In this document: piece after piece, positions 1-5,555 of the stretch
How positions within the stretch are numbered: the stretch's first letter is position 1
Layout of the letters: each line of letters begins with the position of its first letter
Origin: Acidobacteriota bacterium
GTDB lineage: Bacteria > Acidobacteriota > Terriglobia > UBA7540
Assembly: GCA_003224665.1 (NCBI GenBank)
Contig: QHZM01000340.1
Span: 1-5,765 of the forward strand
DNA length: 5,765 bases
Direction: 5' to 3'
The notes under the pieces: generated by a model
Seen by the model: the letters and a program-made list of their open reading frames with translations, nothing else
Database searches by the model: none
What the model was told of the DNA's origin: nothing
Made by a program: the position numbers and the translations under genes

Positions 1-273
1 TTCCATCCCGACGTTGTCCTCTTTCACCGCATCTTGATTGTTGATGGCGACCACCGCCTGCGTCTTGCTGTCCACTAGGACGTACTTGGCTCCTTTTTGC
101 TTCACGCAGGTGATAGCGCAACCCTTGTGCTCTGCTTTCGCTCCCTTGGCCCCGCACCCGCTGTCGCTGATCCAACCTGTCCAGGTCTTGCCCTCGGGCT
201 TCGCGGCGGCGAACGCGCTCAAGATCAGAAAAACCACTGCACCCAGGGTGACGAGTACGAACTTCTTTTTCAT
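1..273 (-). CDS. Small secreted protein, DUF5818-like, partial (C-terminus off left edge)
   Basis: The frame is open from an ATG at 273 down to base 1 (91 codons, no stop), so the gene runs off the window. I chose 273 because GGAGG at 284-280 sits six bases before it; an in-frame ATG at 279 lies too close to that site. Residues 1-24 form a Sec signal peptide: MKKK, a hydrophobic core (FVLVTLGAVVFLILSAF) and an AAA cleavage region. The mature part begins KPEGKTWTGWISDSGCG and continues with H49, C52 and C56 and then a KYVLVD strand. The GWISDSxCG start, a later Cys pair and a YVL strand match my memory of short exported acidobacterial proteins annotated DUF5818. Their function is unknown to me. 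The export call is firm; the family name comes from pattern recall only. It is transcribed divergently from dprA and has no obvious functional tie to it. Confidence 0.8.
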   Translation of the reverse strand, partial: MKKKFVLVTLGAVVFLILSAFAAAKPEGKTWTGWISDSGCGAKGAKAEHKGCAITCVKQKGAKYVLVDSKTQAVVAINNQDAVKEDNVGME

Positions 274-305
274 ATTCATCCTCCAAATTTTCTGCTGGAA
301 GCTGC

Positions 306-338
306 CCGGCCGATCTCGCCAAGCCGGAGTCCGGCCGG
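306..338. promoter_or_regulatory. Nested inverted repeats over the expected transcription start (operator-like)
   Basis: GCCGGA-g-TCCGGC at 323-335 is a 6+6 base dyad with a one-base centre. An outer pair, CCGGCCG (306-312) and CGGCCGG (332-338), matches over 7 bases across a 19-base gap. The inner dyad covers the position expected for transcript start from the candidate promoter at 340-368, as a repressor operator would. The GC-only content raises the odds of coincidence, and no regulator gene is visible in the window. Confidence 0.25.
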
Positions 339-339
339 A

Positions 340-368
340 ATCATCCCACAGTCGGCTCGATACATCAA
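340..368 (-). promoter_or_regulatory. Candidate sigma70-type promoter for the left-edge secreted protein
   Basis: On the minus strand, TTGATG (368-363) and GATGAT (345-340) are separated by exactly 17 bases. A TG-N extended -10 precedes the second box. Each hexamer matches consensus at 4 of 6 positions. The start of transcription would fall near 333, giving a leader of about 60 bases before the ATG at 273. It is the best promoter-like pair in this gap, but it was found by eye and matches this good occur by chance. Confidence 0.4.
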
Positions 369-605
369 GGCCGAGATGGGGCTGAACGTCTCAAAAGGCT
401 TTTAGCCCGGCGGGTGGCCCGGAATTGAATTCACCTCCGAGACCACCTCCGTCAAACCCGGCAAGAGCAGGCTTCGAGCTCCCGTCCACGAAAGACCCTT
501 GCGCTCCGGCCTCAAGTTCTGCGATGTTAGGGGGGTTGAGAGAACCGTGCAGGCGCTGCTCCGCGTTCCGCGGCTTTCGACGAGACCGCTGGAACGCAAA
601 CCCGC

Positions 606-1784
606 ATGACGCCCGCGTCACGCCGCACTGAGGCAGTTTCGGCAAAGTTGAACGACGAAAACACATCATATTGGCTGGCTCTCGGCCGGGTGGAGGGCCT
701 GGGCGTCCGGGGGGCCCGCAAGCTGATGGAGCGCTTTAGCTCGCCCGTAGCAGCCTACCACGCTTCGCTGACGGAGCTCGAAAGCTGCGGACTGCCGGCG
801 CAAGTCGCGCAGGCGATCTTCGCTCAGGCGGGACTTGAGGAAGCTGAAAAGGAAATAGAGGCTGCGGCCAAGCTGGGCTGTGAATTGATGACGGCCGGGT
901 CCGCCGATTACCCGCCCTTGCTCAGAGAGATCCCCGACCCCCCGCTGGCGCTTTACGTCCGCGGCGACTCGAAAGTCCTTTCCCGGCACACCGTCGCCAT
1001 GGTGGGGACTCGCCGCCCTACCGCTTACGGGCTCCAGGTGGCGCGGCGCCTGGCCCGGGACCTTGCTGAACGCCAACTGGTCATCGCCAGCGGGCTGGCG
1101 CGCGGAATTGATTCGGCTGCCCACCACGGGGCGCTCGAAGGAGCCGGCAAAACCGTGGCCGTCCTCGGGTCGGGCATTGACGTGATTTACCCGAAGGAGA
1201 ACAAACGTCTGGCGGAAAAAATCCTGGCGAGCGGGGCGCTGGTCTCGGAATTTCCGCTCGGCACGGCGCCCACGCCCGAAAATTTTCCCATCCGGAACCG
1301 GATCATCAGCGGCCTCTCGCTGGGCGTGATCATCGTGGAGGCGGCCGAGTACAGCGGCAGCCTGATCACCGCGCGCCTGGCCAGCGAGCAGAACCGCGAA
1401 GTGTTCGGGGTCCCCGGCAATATCACCACCGCGCAGAGTTTCGGTCCAAACCACCTCATCAAGCAGGGGGCCAAGCTGGTGGACCATTGGATTGACGTCG
1501 TCGAAGAGTTTCCCGCCGAAATTCGGATGCAACTCCTGCCGCCCGCGGAGGCATCGGAACGTGCGACGAACAGACCCGACGCGCCGTCGCTCTTCGATCA
1601 GTCGTTGACTTTGGAGCAAAAAGCCGTGTATGAGGTCTTGAGACCGGATGTGCCTTTATTCGTGGACTCGATCGCCGGCTCCGTCTCGCTCTCCTCGCCG
1701 CGAGTGCTCGCGGCGTTGCTCGAACTCGAGATGAGCGGTTTGATCCGGCAGTTACCGGGCAAAAATTTCATCCGCAAACTGTAG
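606..1784 (+). CDS. dprA: DNA-processing protein DprA (Smf)
   Basis: This encodes 392 residues, a normal family length. DprA is a cytoplasmic protein that binds incoming single-stranded DNA during natural transformation and loads RecA on it; it also occurs in bacteria with no known competence. In order, the sequence shows an N-terminal helix-hairpin-helix/SAM-like region (about 22-75) and a Rossmann-like core (about 85-300). The core carries VGTRRPTAYG (133-142), SGLARGIDSAAHHGAL (162-177), GSGIDVIYPKEN (188-199), FPLGTAPTPENFPIRNRIIS from 216, and VEAAEYSGSLITARLASEQN from 244. A linker and a C-terminal winged-helix (DML1-type) domain follow (about 332-392). The ATG at 606 is the first possible start after an in-frame stop at 537-539. 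It lacks a clear Shine-Dalgarno, so the TTG at 648 remains possible. topA follows 118 bases downstream, the classical smf-topA order. Confidence 0.97.
   Translation: MTPASRRTEAVSAKLNDENTSYWLALGRVEGLGVRGARKLMERFSSPVAAYHASLTELESCGLPAQVAQAIFAQAGLEEAEKEIEAAAKLGCELMTAGSADYPPLLREIPDPPLALYVRGDSKVLSRHTVAMVGTRRPTAYGLQVARRLARDLAERQLVIASGLARGIDSAAHHGALEGAGKTVAVLGSGIDVIYPKENKRLAEKILASGALVSEFPLGTAPTPENFPIRNRIISGLSLGVIIVEAAEYSGSLITARLASEQNREVFGVPGNITTAQSFGPNHLIKQGAKLVDHWIDVVEEFPAEIRMQLLPPAEASERATNRPDAPSLFDQSLTLEQKAVYEVLRPDVPLFVDSIAGSVSLSSPRVLAALLELEMSGLIRQLPGKNFIRKL
1605..1634 (+). promoter_or_regulatory. Possible internal promoter for topA inside dprA
   Basis: TTGACT (1605-1610, 5 of 6 to consensus) is followed after 18 bases by TATGAG (1629-1634, 4 of 6). 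It lies near the start of the winged-helix coding part of dprA, about 270 bases before topA. It could let topA be transcribed independently of dprA. The spacing is one base over the optimum and the site sits in coding sequence, so this is only a candidate. Confidence 0.2.
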
Positions 1785-1792
1785 CGGCGGGA

Positions 1793-1814
1793 CGCGCTGC
1801 TGCCCGGGAGCGCG
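1793..1814 (+). other. Short hairpin after dprA stop, no T-run
   Basis: CGCGCT (1793-1798) pairs with AGCGCG (1809-1814) around a 10-base loop containing CCCGGG. It begins nine bases after the dprA stop. No run of T follows, so it is not a standard intrinsic terminator and read-through into topA is plausible. Confidence 0.25.
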
Positions 1815-1902
1815 CCGAGAGGACGGATCGTAGAGAGGGTCGAACCGAAATCGAAAGGAGCCGAAGCCGTCAGGCGCTGCTGAACACTTAAAAATATTCC
1901 TT

Positions 1903-3309
1903 ATGGGTAAATCGCTGGTTATCGTCGAATCCCCGGCCAAGGCCAAGACCATCAACAAGTACCTGGGGTCGGACTACACCGTGAAAGCGTCGATGGGGCA
2001 CGTGAAGGACCTGCCCAAGAAGGAACTCGGCGTGGACGTGAAGAACGGTTTCAAGCCCACGTATAAGATCATCCCGTCGAAGGCCCGCACCATCCAGGAG
2101 CTCAAGGCCGCGGCGGCGAAGGCGGACGCCATTTACCTCGCCACCGACCCCGACCGCGAGGGGGAAGCCATCGGCGCGCACCTGCGTGACCTGCTACACT
2201 CGAAAAAGAAAAAGTTCTACCGCGTCCTGTTCAACGAAATTACCCGCGAGGCGGTGCGGGAGGCCTTCGAGCATCCGGGCGAAATCGATGCGCACCTGGT
2301 GGACGCCCAGCAGGCGCGCCGCATCCTGGACAGGCTGGTCGGCTATCAGGTCAGCCCGCTGCTCTGGGAAAAAGTAAAGCGGGGCATCTCCGCTGGCCGA
2401 GTCCAGACAGTTGCGCTGCGCTTGATCGTCGAGCGAGAGCGCGAAATCCAGGCCTTCGAGAAACGCGAGTACTGGACGATTTTGGCCAACCTCGAAGGCA
2501 GGCATCCCCCTGCCTTTGACGCGCGCGTCGCCAAGCTCCAGGGCAAGGATCTGGAAATCCCGGACCAGACGACTGCCGATCAGCACGTGGCGGCGCTCAA
2601 GTCCGCCGAGTTCCTGGTGCGCTCGGTCGAGACCCGCGAAAAGTCGAAGTACCCCGTGCCGCCCTTTATCACCAGCAAGCTCCAGCAGGAATCCGTTCGC
2701 AAACTGCACTTCACCGCCAAAAAGACGATGATGCTGGCGCAGAGGCTCTACGAAGGCGTGGAGCTTGGTGAGGAAGGGTCCGTCGGCCTGATCACCTATA
2801 TGCGGACGGACTCCACCCGGGTCGCGGAAAGCGCTCTCAGTGCCGTCCGCGGCTACATCCAGAAGAGTTTCGGCGACGCCTACCTCCCTCCCGAGCCCAT
2901 CCGCTACAAGTCCAAGAAAGGCGCGCAGGACGCGCATGAGGCCATTCGTCCGTCCTCCGTCGAGCGAACGCCGGAGTCCGTTCGCCCGTTCCTGGGGTCC
3001 GACGAATTCAAACTCTACAAACTCATCTGGCAGCGGTTCGTGGCCTCGCAGATGAAGCCGGCGCTCTTCGACCAGACCACCATCGAAATCGGCGCGGGCG
3101 ACTACCTGCTGCGCGCCACGGGTTCGGTGGAAAAGTTCAATGGCTTCCGGGCCGGACGCTCGTCAAAGCCCTCGAGGAGAAGGGCATCGGCCGGCCCTCG
3201 ACCTATGCCACAATCCTTTCGGTTATCCAGAACCGCGACTACGTCGAGAAACTCCAGGGACGCTTCTACCCCTCCGAACTCGGCATGGTCACGAGCGACC
3301 TGCTGGTGA
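1903..3309 (+). CDS. topA: DNA topoisomerase I, N-terminal part (Toprim and active-site domains)
   Basis: DNA topoisomerase I relaxes negative supercoils by cutting one strand through a 5'-phosphotyrosyl bond in a Mg-dependent reaction. The start MGKSLVIVESPAKAKTI matches the family's canonical N-terminus and fixes the ATG at 1903, despite no Shine-Dalgarno just upstream. Visible are Toprim acidic residues E9 and D82-x-D84-x-E86 (TDPDREGEA), the strand-gate motifs AQQARRILDRLVGYQVSP and SAGRVQTVALRLIVERE, and the catalytic tyrosine Y299 with R301 in GLITYMRTDSTR. AHEAIRP (344-350) and ATGSVEKFNGF (405-415) follow. True homology ends at about residue 417. The remaining 50 or so residues, to the stop at 3307-3309, are read in the wrong frame after the deletion junction and are not topoisomerase sequence. 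On its own this product lacks part of the DNA gate and the whole zinc-ribbon tail, so it is unlikely to be a working enzyme. Confidence 0.93.
   Translation: MGKSLVIVESPAKAKTINKYLGSDYTVKASMGHVKDLPKKELGVDVKNGFKPTYKIIPSKARTIQELKAAAAKADAIYLATDPDREGEAIGAHLRDLLHSKKKKFYRVLFNEITREAVREAFEHPGEIDAHLVDAQQARRILDRLVGYQVSPLLWEKVKRGISAGRVQTVALRLIVEREREIQAFEKREYWTILANLEGRHPPAFDARVAKLQGKDLEIPDQTTADQHVAALKSAEFLVRSVETREKSKYPVPPFITSKLQQESVRKLHFTAKKTMMLAQRLYEGVELGEEGSVGLITYMRTDSTRVAESALSAVRGYIQKSFGDAYLPPEPIRYKSKKGAQDAHEAIRPSSVERTPESVRPFLGSDEFKLYKLIWQRFVASQMKPALFDQTTIEIGAGDYLLRATGSVEKFNGFRAGRSSKPSRRRASAGPRPMPQSFRLSRTATTSRNSRDASTPPNSAWSRATCW
3148..3158 (+). other. Deletion/frame junction in topA
   Basis: Family sequence in the first frame is readable to about 3150 (Phe-Arg, perhaps Ala). 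Sequence in the third frame is readable from 3156 (Thr-Leu-Val-Lys). Restoring one frame requires missing DNA of length 3n+1, and comparison with known TopA proteins suggests about 145-175 bases. Two CCGG tetramers (3147-3150 and 3152-3155) sit at the junction. They could be microhomology used in a deletion or the place where an assembler collapsed. Confidence 0.7.
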
Positions 3310-4166
3310 AAAATTTCAGCGATATCTTCGACGTTACCTACACCGCGCGGATGGAAGAAGAACTCGACGAGATTGAGGAGGGAAAACTCTCCTGGAAAGA
3401 GGCGCTCGACGAGTTCTACAAAAAGTTCAAGAAGGACCTTCGCGTGGCGGAGCGCGAAATGGCCGACCTGAAGGGCGAGGGAGTCCCGAGCGACGAGAAG
3501 TGCGAAAAGTGCGGCAAGCCCATGGTCATCCGCCTGGGCCGCAACGGGCAATTCCTCGCCTGCACGGGATATCCCGATTGCGACGGGACGCGCGACCTGA
3601 CACCCGAGCTGGCCGCCCAGTACGGCAACACCGGCCCGCCCGCTCCTGAAGTCCCGGCCGAGACTTGCGAAAAGTGTGGTAAGCCCATGGCGGTGAAACG
3701 CGGCCGCTTCGGGTACTTCCTCGCGTGCACCGGCTACCCCGAGTGCCGCAATACGAAGAAGATTGTGATGAAAGAAGGCGTCGCAACTGCCGTAGGCGAC
3801 ACACCGCTCGAGGAGAAATGCCCCGAATGCGGGAACAACCTGGTCATCAAGCACGGCCGCTACGGCCAGTTCACGGCCTGCAGCAATTATCCCAACTGCA
3901 AATTCGTGAAGCGCCAGACGCTCGGCATACCCTGCCCGGAAAAAGGCTGCACAGGAGAGATCGTCGTCCGCCACACCAAGCGAGGCAGGACGTTTTATGG
4001 CTGCGCGCGCTATCCGGACTGCAAGTTCACCGTCTGGGATAAGCCCGTCGCCGAGCCCTGCCCGAATTGCGGCTCCCCCATCCTGCTCGAAAAGTTCTCG
4101 AAGAAGTCCGGCGCCCGCCGCTACTGCCCCAACGAAACCTGCAAGTACGAACACGCCCTGGCGTAG
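3156..4166 (+). CDS. topA: DNA topoisomerase I, C-terminal part (core remainder and zinc-ribbon tail)
   Basis: Homology resumes at 3156 with TLVKALEEKGIGRPSTYATI, then VIQNRDYVEKLQGRFYPSEL, through FDVTYTARMEEELDEIEEGK and WKEALDEFYKKF, which close the conserved core. Five Cys4 zinc ribbons follow up to the stop at 4164-4166; this tail binds single-stranded DNA and, in E. coli, RNA polymerase. There are 336 codons from 3156. The first ATG in this frame is at 3285 (MVTSDLLVKNF), which is where an automatic gene caller would start a separate gene. I see no start or ribosome site that would make this a natural independent protein, so treat it as the severed second half of topA. The start given here is the homology boundary, not a translation start. 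Confidence 0.88.
   Translation, partial: TLVKALEEKGIGRPSTYATILSVIQNRDYVEKLQGRFYPSELGMVTSDLLVKNFSDIFDVTYTARMEEELDEIEEGKLSWKEALDEFYKKFKKDLRVAEREMADLKGEGVPSDEKCEKCGKPMVIRLGRNGQFLACTGYPDCDGTRDLTPELAAQYGNTGPPAPEVPAETCEKCGKPMAVKRGRFGYFLACTGYPECRNTKKIVMKEGVATAVGDTPLEEKCPECGNNLVIKHGRYGQFTACSNYPNCKFVKRQTLGIPCPEKGCTGEIVVRHTKRGRTFYGCARYPDCKFTVWDKPVAEPCPNCGSPILLEKFSKKSGARRYCPNETCKYEHALA
3501..4142 (+). repeat. Five tandem topoisomerase zinc ribbons
   Basis: These are five Cys4 modules encoded at 3501-3581, 3666-3746, 3819-3899, 3933-4022 and 4059-4142. The first three are each exactly 27 residues with a CxxC...CxxYPxC pattern and are clearly copies of one unit (for example CEKCGKPM starts both one and two, and LACTGYP recurs). 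The fourth uses Cx4C at its first pair. The fifth ends RRYCPNETC, seven residues before the C-terminus. All 20 cysteines are present. These are protein-level repeats within topA and not a DNA repeat of mobile origin. Confidence 0.9.
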
Positions 4167-4204
4167 AACGCGCGCCACGATGGGCGGGCCGAAGGTAAAA
4201 TAGA

Positions 4205-4286
4205 CCGGCGACGCCGGCTTGGTGGCTTGACCAACTTCCTTTGCTTGAGCCGTCTTGACTCGCGCGCCGCCCCGCCGCAGCGCGCG
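4205..4286 (+). other. Cluster of three hairpins after topA
   Basis: Three perfect stems occur in a row: CCGGC/GCCGG (4205-4217, loop 3), TTGGT/ACCAA (4219-4234, loop 6) and CGCGCGC/GCGCGCG (4261-4286, loop 12). They follow the topA stop by about 40-120 bases and precede the promoter of the next gene. No T-tract follows any of them, so if they end topA transcription it would be by another mechanism such as Rho, or they only protect the 3' end. The rest of the 4167-4384 gap holds no gene that I can see. Confidence 0.3.
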
Positions 4287-4311
4287 CCTCTCGAGGCCAC
4301 ACGAATTCCTG

Positions 4312-4340
4312 TTGACATTTGGGAGGCCGGGCCGTAGTAA
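4312..4340 (+). promoter_or_regulatory. Candidate promoter of the Tat-exported hydrolase
   Basis: TTGACA (4312-4317) is a perfect -35 consensus. Seventeen bases later lies TAGTAA (4335-4340), a poor -10 with 3 of 6 matches. Transcription would begin near 4347, 38 bases before the GTG at 4385. A promoter here also argues against translation starting at the in-frame TTG at 4319. The weak -10 suggests a need for an activator, or that the match is chance. Confidence 0.4.
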
Positions 4341-4343
4341 ACG

Positions 4344-4368
4344 GGTGCCGCACGGAACGACCGGCACC
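4344..4368 (+). promoter_or_regulatory. 7-bp inverted repeat just upstream of the hydrolase ribosome site
   Basis: GGTGCCG (4344-4350) and CGGCACC (4362-4368) are perfect complements around an 11-base loop. They lie at the expected transcript start and end two bases before the Shine-Dalgarno GAAGGGGG (4371-4378). The element could be an operator or a 5' leader hairpin. Confidence 0.3.
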
Positions 4369-4384
4369 TCGAAGGGGGCTGAAC

Positions 4385-5464
4385 GTGCAACGGCCAAAGT
4401 TATCCGTTCCGCCAAGCAGGCGCGATTTCTTGAAGCGCACCGCTGCCCTGATGGGATTCGCCGCTGCGCGGCCCGTGGCCGGAGCGATGCAGGGTGCACG
4501 TCCGGGGGGACCGATGGAAGAATTCGGCATTTACCAGGAGAGACGCCGCGCGGAACTCTGGAGCCTGCTTGGAGACCTGCCGTGGAGCCACGAGCCGCAG
4601 CCAGCCACGCTGCTCAAGACCGAGAAGGGCGAGGGCTACACGCTCGAGCGTCTGCTCCTCGACTTGAATGGCGTCGAGCCAGTCCCCGCCCTGCTCTTGA
4701 TCCCCGACCGCCGCCAGACGCCCGCCCCCGGACTGCTTTACATTCACTGGCACGGGGGCCAGTACGACCTGGGCAAAGAACAATTGCTGCGGGGCGGCAG
4801 CGTCCAGCCCGCTTACGCTCCGGTCTGCGCCGAGAAGGGACTGGTGACGCTGGCGATTGATAGCTGGTGTTTTGGCGAGCGGAAACGCGAGGCAGACGGC
4901 CACACCGGAGAGGAAGATGCGTTCAAGCTGATGCTCTGGAGGGGACAGGTCCTGTTCGGCATGATGATGTTTGACGAGTTCCGTGCCCTCTCCTACCTCG
5001 CCAGCCGGCCCGAAGTTGACGCCCGGCGCCTCGGAGCTTTCGGCATGTCCATGGGCGCAACAAAGGCATGGTGGCTCGCCGCGCTCGATCCACGCTTGCG
5101 GCTTTGCGTGGATGTGTGCTGCCTGACCGACTACGACGAGTTGATCAAAGAGCAGGGCCTGAAGGGCCACGGAATTTACTACTACGTGCCATCGCTGCTC
5201 AACCACTTCAACACCGCTCAAATCAACGAGCTGATCGTCCCCCGGCCACACCTGAGCGTGAACGGCCGGAAGGACTCCTTGACCCCACCCGCAGGCGTCG
5301 AGCGCGTCCGCGATCACCTGTTGCCGCTTTATCGGCGACACGGCAAGTCTGACGACTGCCGGATCGAACTCTTCGACTGCGGTCACGAGGAAACCCCGGA
5401 GATGAGAAGGCTGATCCTTGAATGGATGGACAAATACCTGGTGGAGAAAAAAAGCTCGGCGTGA
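4385..5464 (+). CDS. Tat-exported alpha/beta hydrolase (acetylxylan esterase/dienelactone hydrolase-like)
   Basis: This encodes 359 residues from the GTG at 4385. GAAGGGGG lies six bases before that start, and the longer TTG frame from 4319 falls inside the promoter. The N-terminus carries a textbook twin-arginine signal (SRRDFLK, residues 11-17), a hydrophobic stretch and VAGA, so the enzyme should cross the inner membrane already folded. The fold shows an oxyanion region LLYIHWHGGQYDLGK (117-131), a nucleophile elbow GMSMG with Ser222, a likely acid Asp297 in NGRKDSLTPP, and His334 in FDCGHEETPE. These form a complete Ser-Asp-His triad. The set resembles the large peptidase-like/acetylxylan-esterase hydrolases common in Acidobacteriota and Planctomycetota. 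Ester hydrolysis on plant-derived carbohydrate is plausible, but the substrate cannot be read from sequence. It ends in tandem in-frame stops TGA TAA. An SMP-30-type gene follows 91 bases downstream. Confidence 0.9.
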   Translation: MQRPKLSVPPSRRDFLKRTAALMGFAAARPVAGAMQGARPGGPMEEFGIYQERRRAELWSLLGDLPWSHEPQPATLLKTEKGEGYTLERLLLDLNGVEPVPALLLIPDRRQTPAPGLLYIHWHGGQYDLGKEQLLRGGSVQPAYAPVCAEKGLVTLAIDSWCFGERKREADGHTGEEDAFKLMLWRGQVLFGMMMFDEFRALSYLASRPEVDARRLGAFGMSMGATKAWWLAALDPRLRLCVDVCCLTDYDELIKEQGLKGHGIYYYVPSLLNHFNTAQINELIVPRPHLSVNGRKDSLTPPAGVERVRDHLLPLYRRHGKSDDCRIELFDCGHEETPEMRRLILEWMDKYLVEKKSSA

Positions 5465-5470
5465 TAACGC

Positions 5471-5515
5471 GCCGCGGGGTTGAAGCCCTCACCCCGGCGG
5501 CACGGCATGATTTTT
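5471..5515 (+). terminator. Weak terminator-like hairpin after the hydrolase
   Basis: GCCGCGGGG (5471-5479) pairs with CCCCGGCGGC (5492-5501), with one bulged base and a 12-base loop. Five T residues follow at 5511-5515, nine bases after the stem. In a standard intrinsic terminator the T-run abuts the stem, so termination may be partial or absent, leaving the next gene cotranscribed. Confidence 0.3.
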
Positions 5516-5524
5516 CAAGACGAC

Positions 5525-5553
5525 TTCCACAAAAGTGAGGTGGAAAATCTTCC
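5525..5553 (+). promoter_or_regulatory. Hairpins overlapping the ribosome site of the SMP-30-like gene
   Basis: TTCCAC (5525-5530) is complementary to GTGGAA (5540-5545) across a 9-base loop. The only Shine-Dalgarno-like stretch, AGGTGG at 5538-5543, lies 12 bases before the ATG and falls mostly inside this stem. A second pairing, GGAA (5542-5545) with TTCC (5550-5553), uses the same bases. Both structures would hide the ribosome site. Confidence 0.3.
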
Positions 5554-5555
5554 CC

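Larger units (their letters stand above)
274..605. other. Divergent intergenic region before dprA
   Basis: This 332-base stretch holds no credible gene. The left part carries the minus-strand ribosome site, promoter and dyads listed separately. At 379-408 there is GGGCT/AGCCC flanking an inner AAAAG-G-CTTTT palindrome (393-403), and at 561-573 a short CCGC-GTTCC-GCGG dyad. Neither has the T-run of an intrinsic terminator. I found no convincing promoter for dprA; the best pair, TTGCGC (499-504) with GATGTT (523-528), is poor. Confidence 0.6.
1903..4166 (+). pseudogene. topA: topA locus, DNA topoisomerase I, broken by an internal deletion or assembly gap
   Basis: The whole locus reads as one type IA DNA topoisomerase I gene whose frame shifts from the frame of 1903 to the frame of 3156. 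Conserved family sequence is continuous up to ATGSVEKFNGFR (codon of Phe415 at 3145) and resumes with TLVKALEEKGIGRPSTY at 3156. In E. coli and Bacillus TopA roughly 47-56 residues separate those two points, including the PPxR(F/Y)(T/S)EA motif. Here they are absent. The encoded pieces total about 750 residues where roughly 800 would be expected. No other decay is visible: catalytic residues, all zinc ribbons and the stop codon are intact. That favours either a very recent deletion or an error in the assembled sequence over an old pseudogene. The two readable parts are listed separately. Confidence 0.6.

Noticed and set aside
38..405. Two overlapping plus-strand frames at the left edge
   Set aside because: They lie opposite the signal-peptide gene, which has a strong ribosome site and coherent protein features; the plus-strand products look like shadows.
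391..669. Small minus-strand frame of 92 codons overlapping the dprA start
   Set aside because: It has no ribosome site and no recognisable features, and part of it is antisense to dprA.
666..1619. Open minus-strand frame of 317 codons opposite dprA
   Set aside because: The plus strand is unambiguously DprA; the antisense product shows no family features and no ribosome site.
3144..3158. Programmed ribosomal frameshift in topA
   Set aside because: There is no slippery heptamer at the junction, and a shift alone could not restore the roughly 50 missing residues.
4319..4384. Upstream TTG start giving the hydrolase 22 more residues
   Set aside because: It falls within the promoter spacer and would push the twin-arginine motif to residue 33. 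The GTG at 4385 has a good Shine-Dalgarno and leaves a normal Tat n-region.
3102..4499. Long open frame on the minus strand (465 codons) opposite the end of topA
   Set aside because: It lies antisense to the conserved TopA core and zinc ribbons. Its product is low-complexity Ala/Gly/Arg-rich with no recognisable domain. Such frames are common opposite GC-rich genes.
4400..5386. Open minus-strand frame of 328 codons opposite the alpha/beta hydrolase
   Set aside because: The plus strand has a full Tat signal and catalytic triad; the antisense product is unrecognisable.
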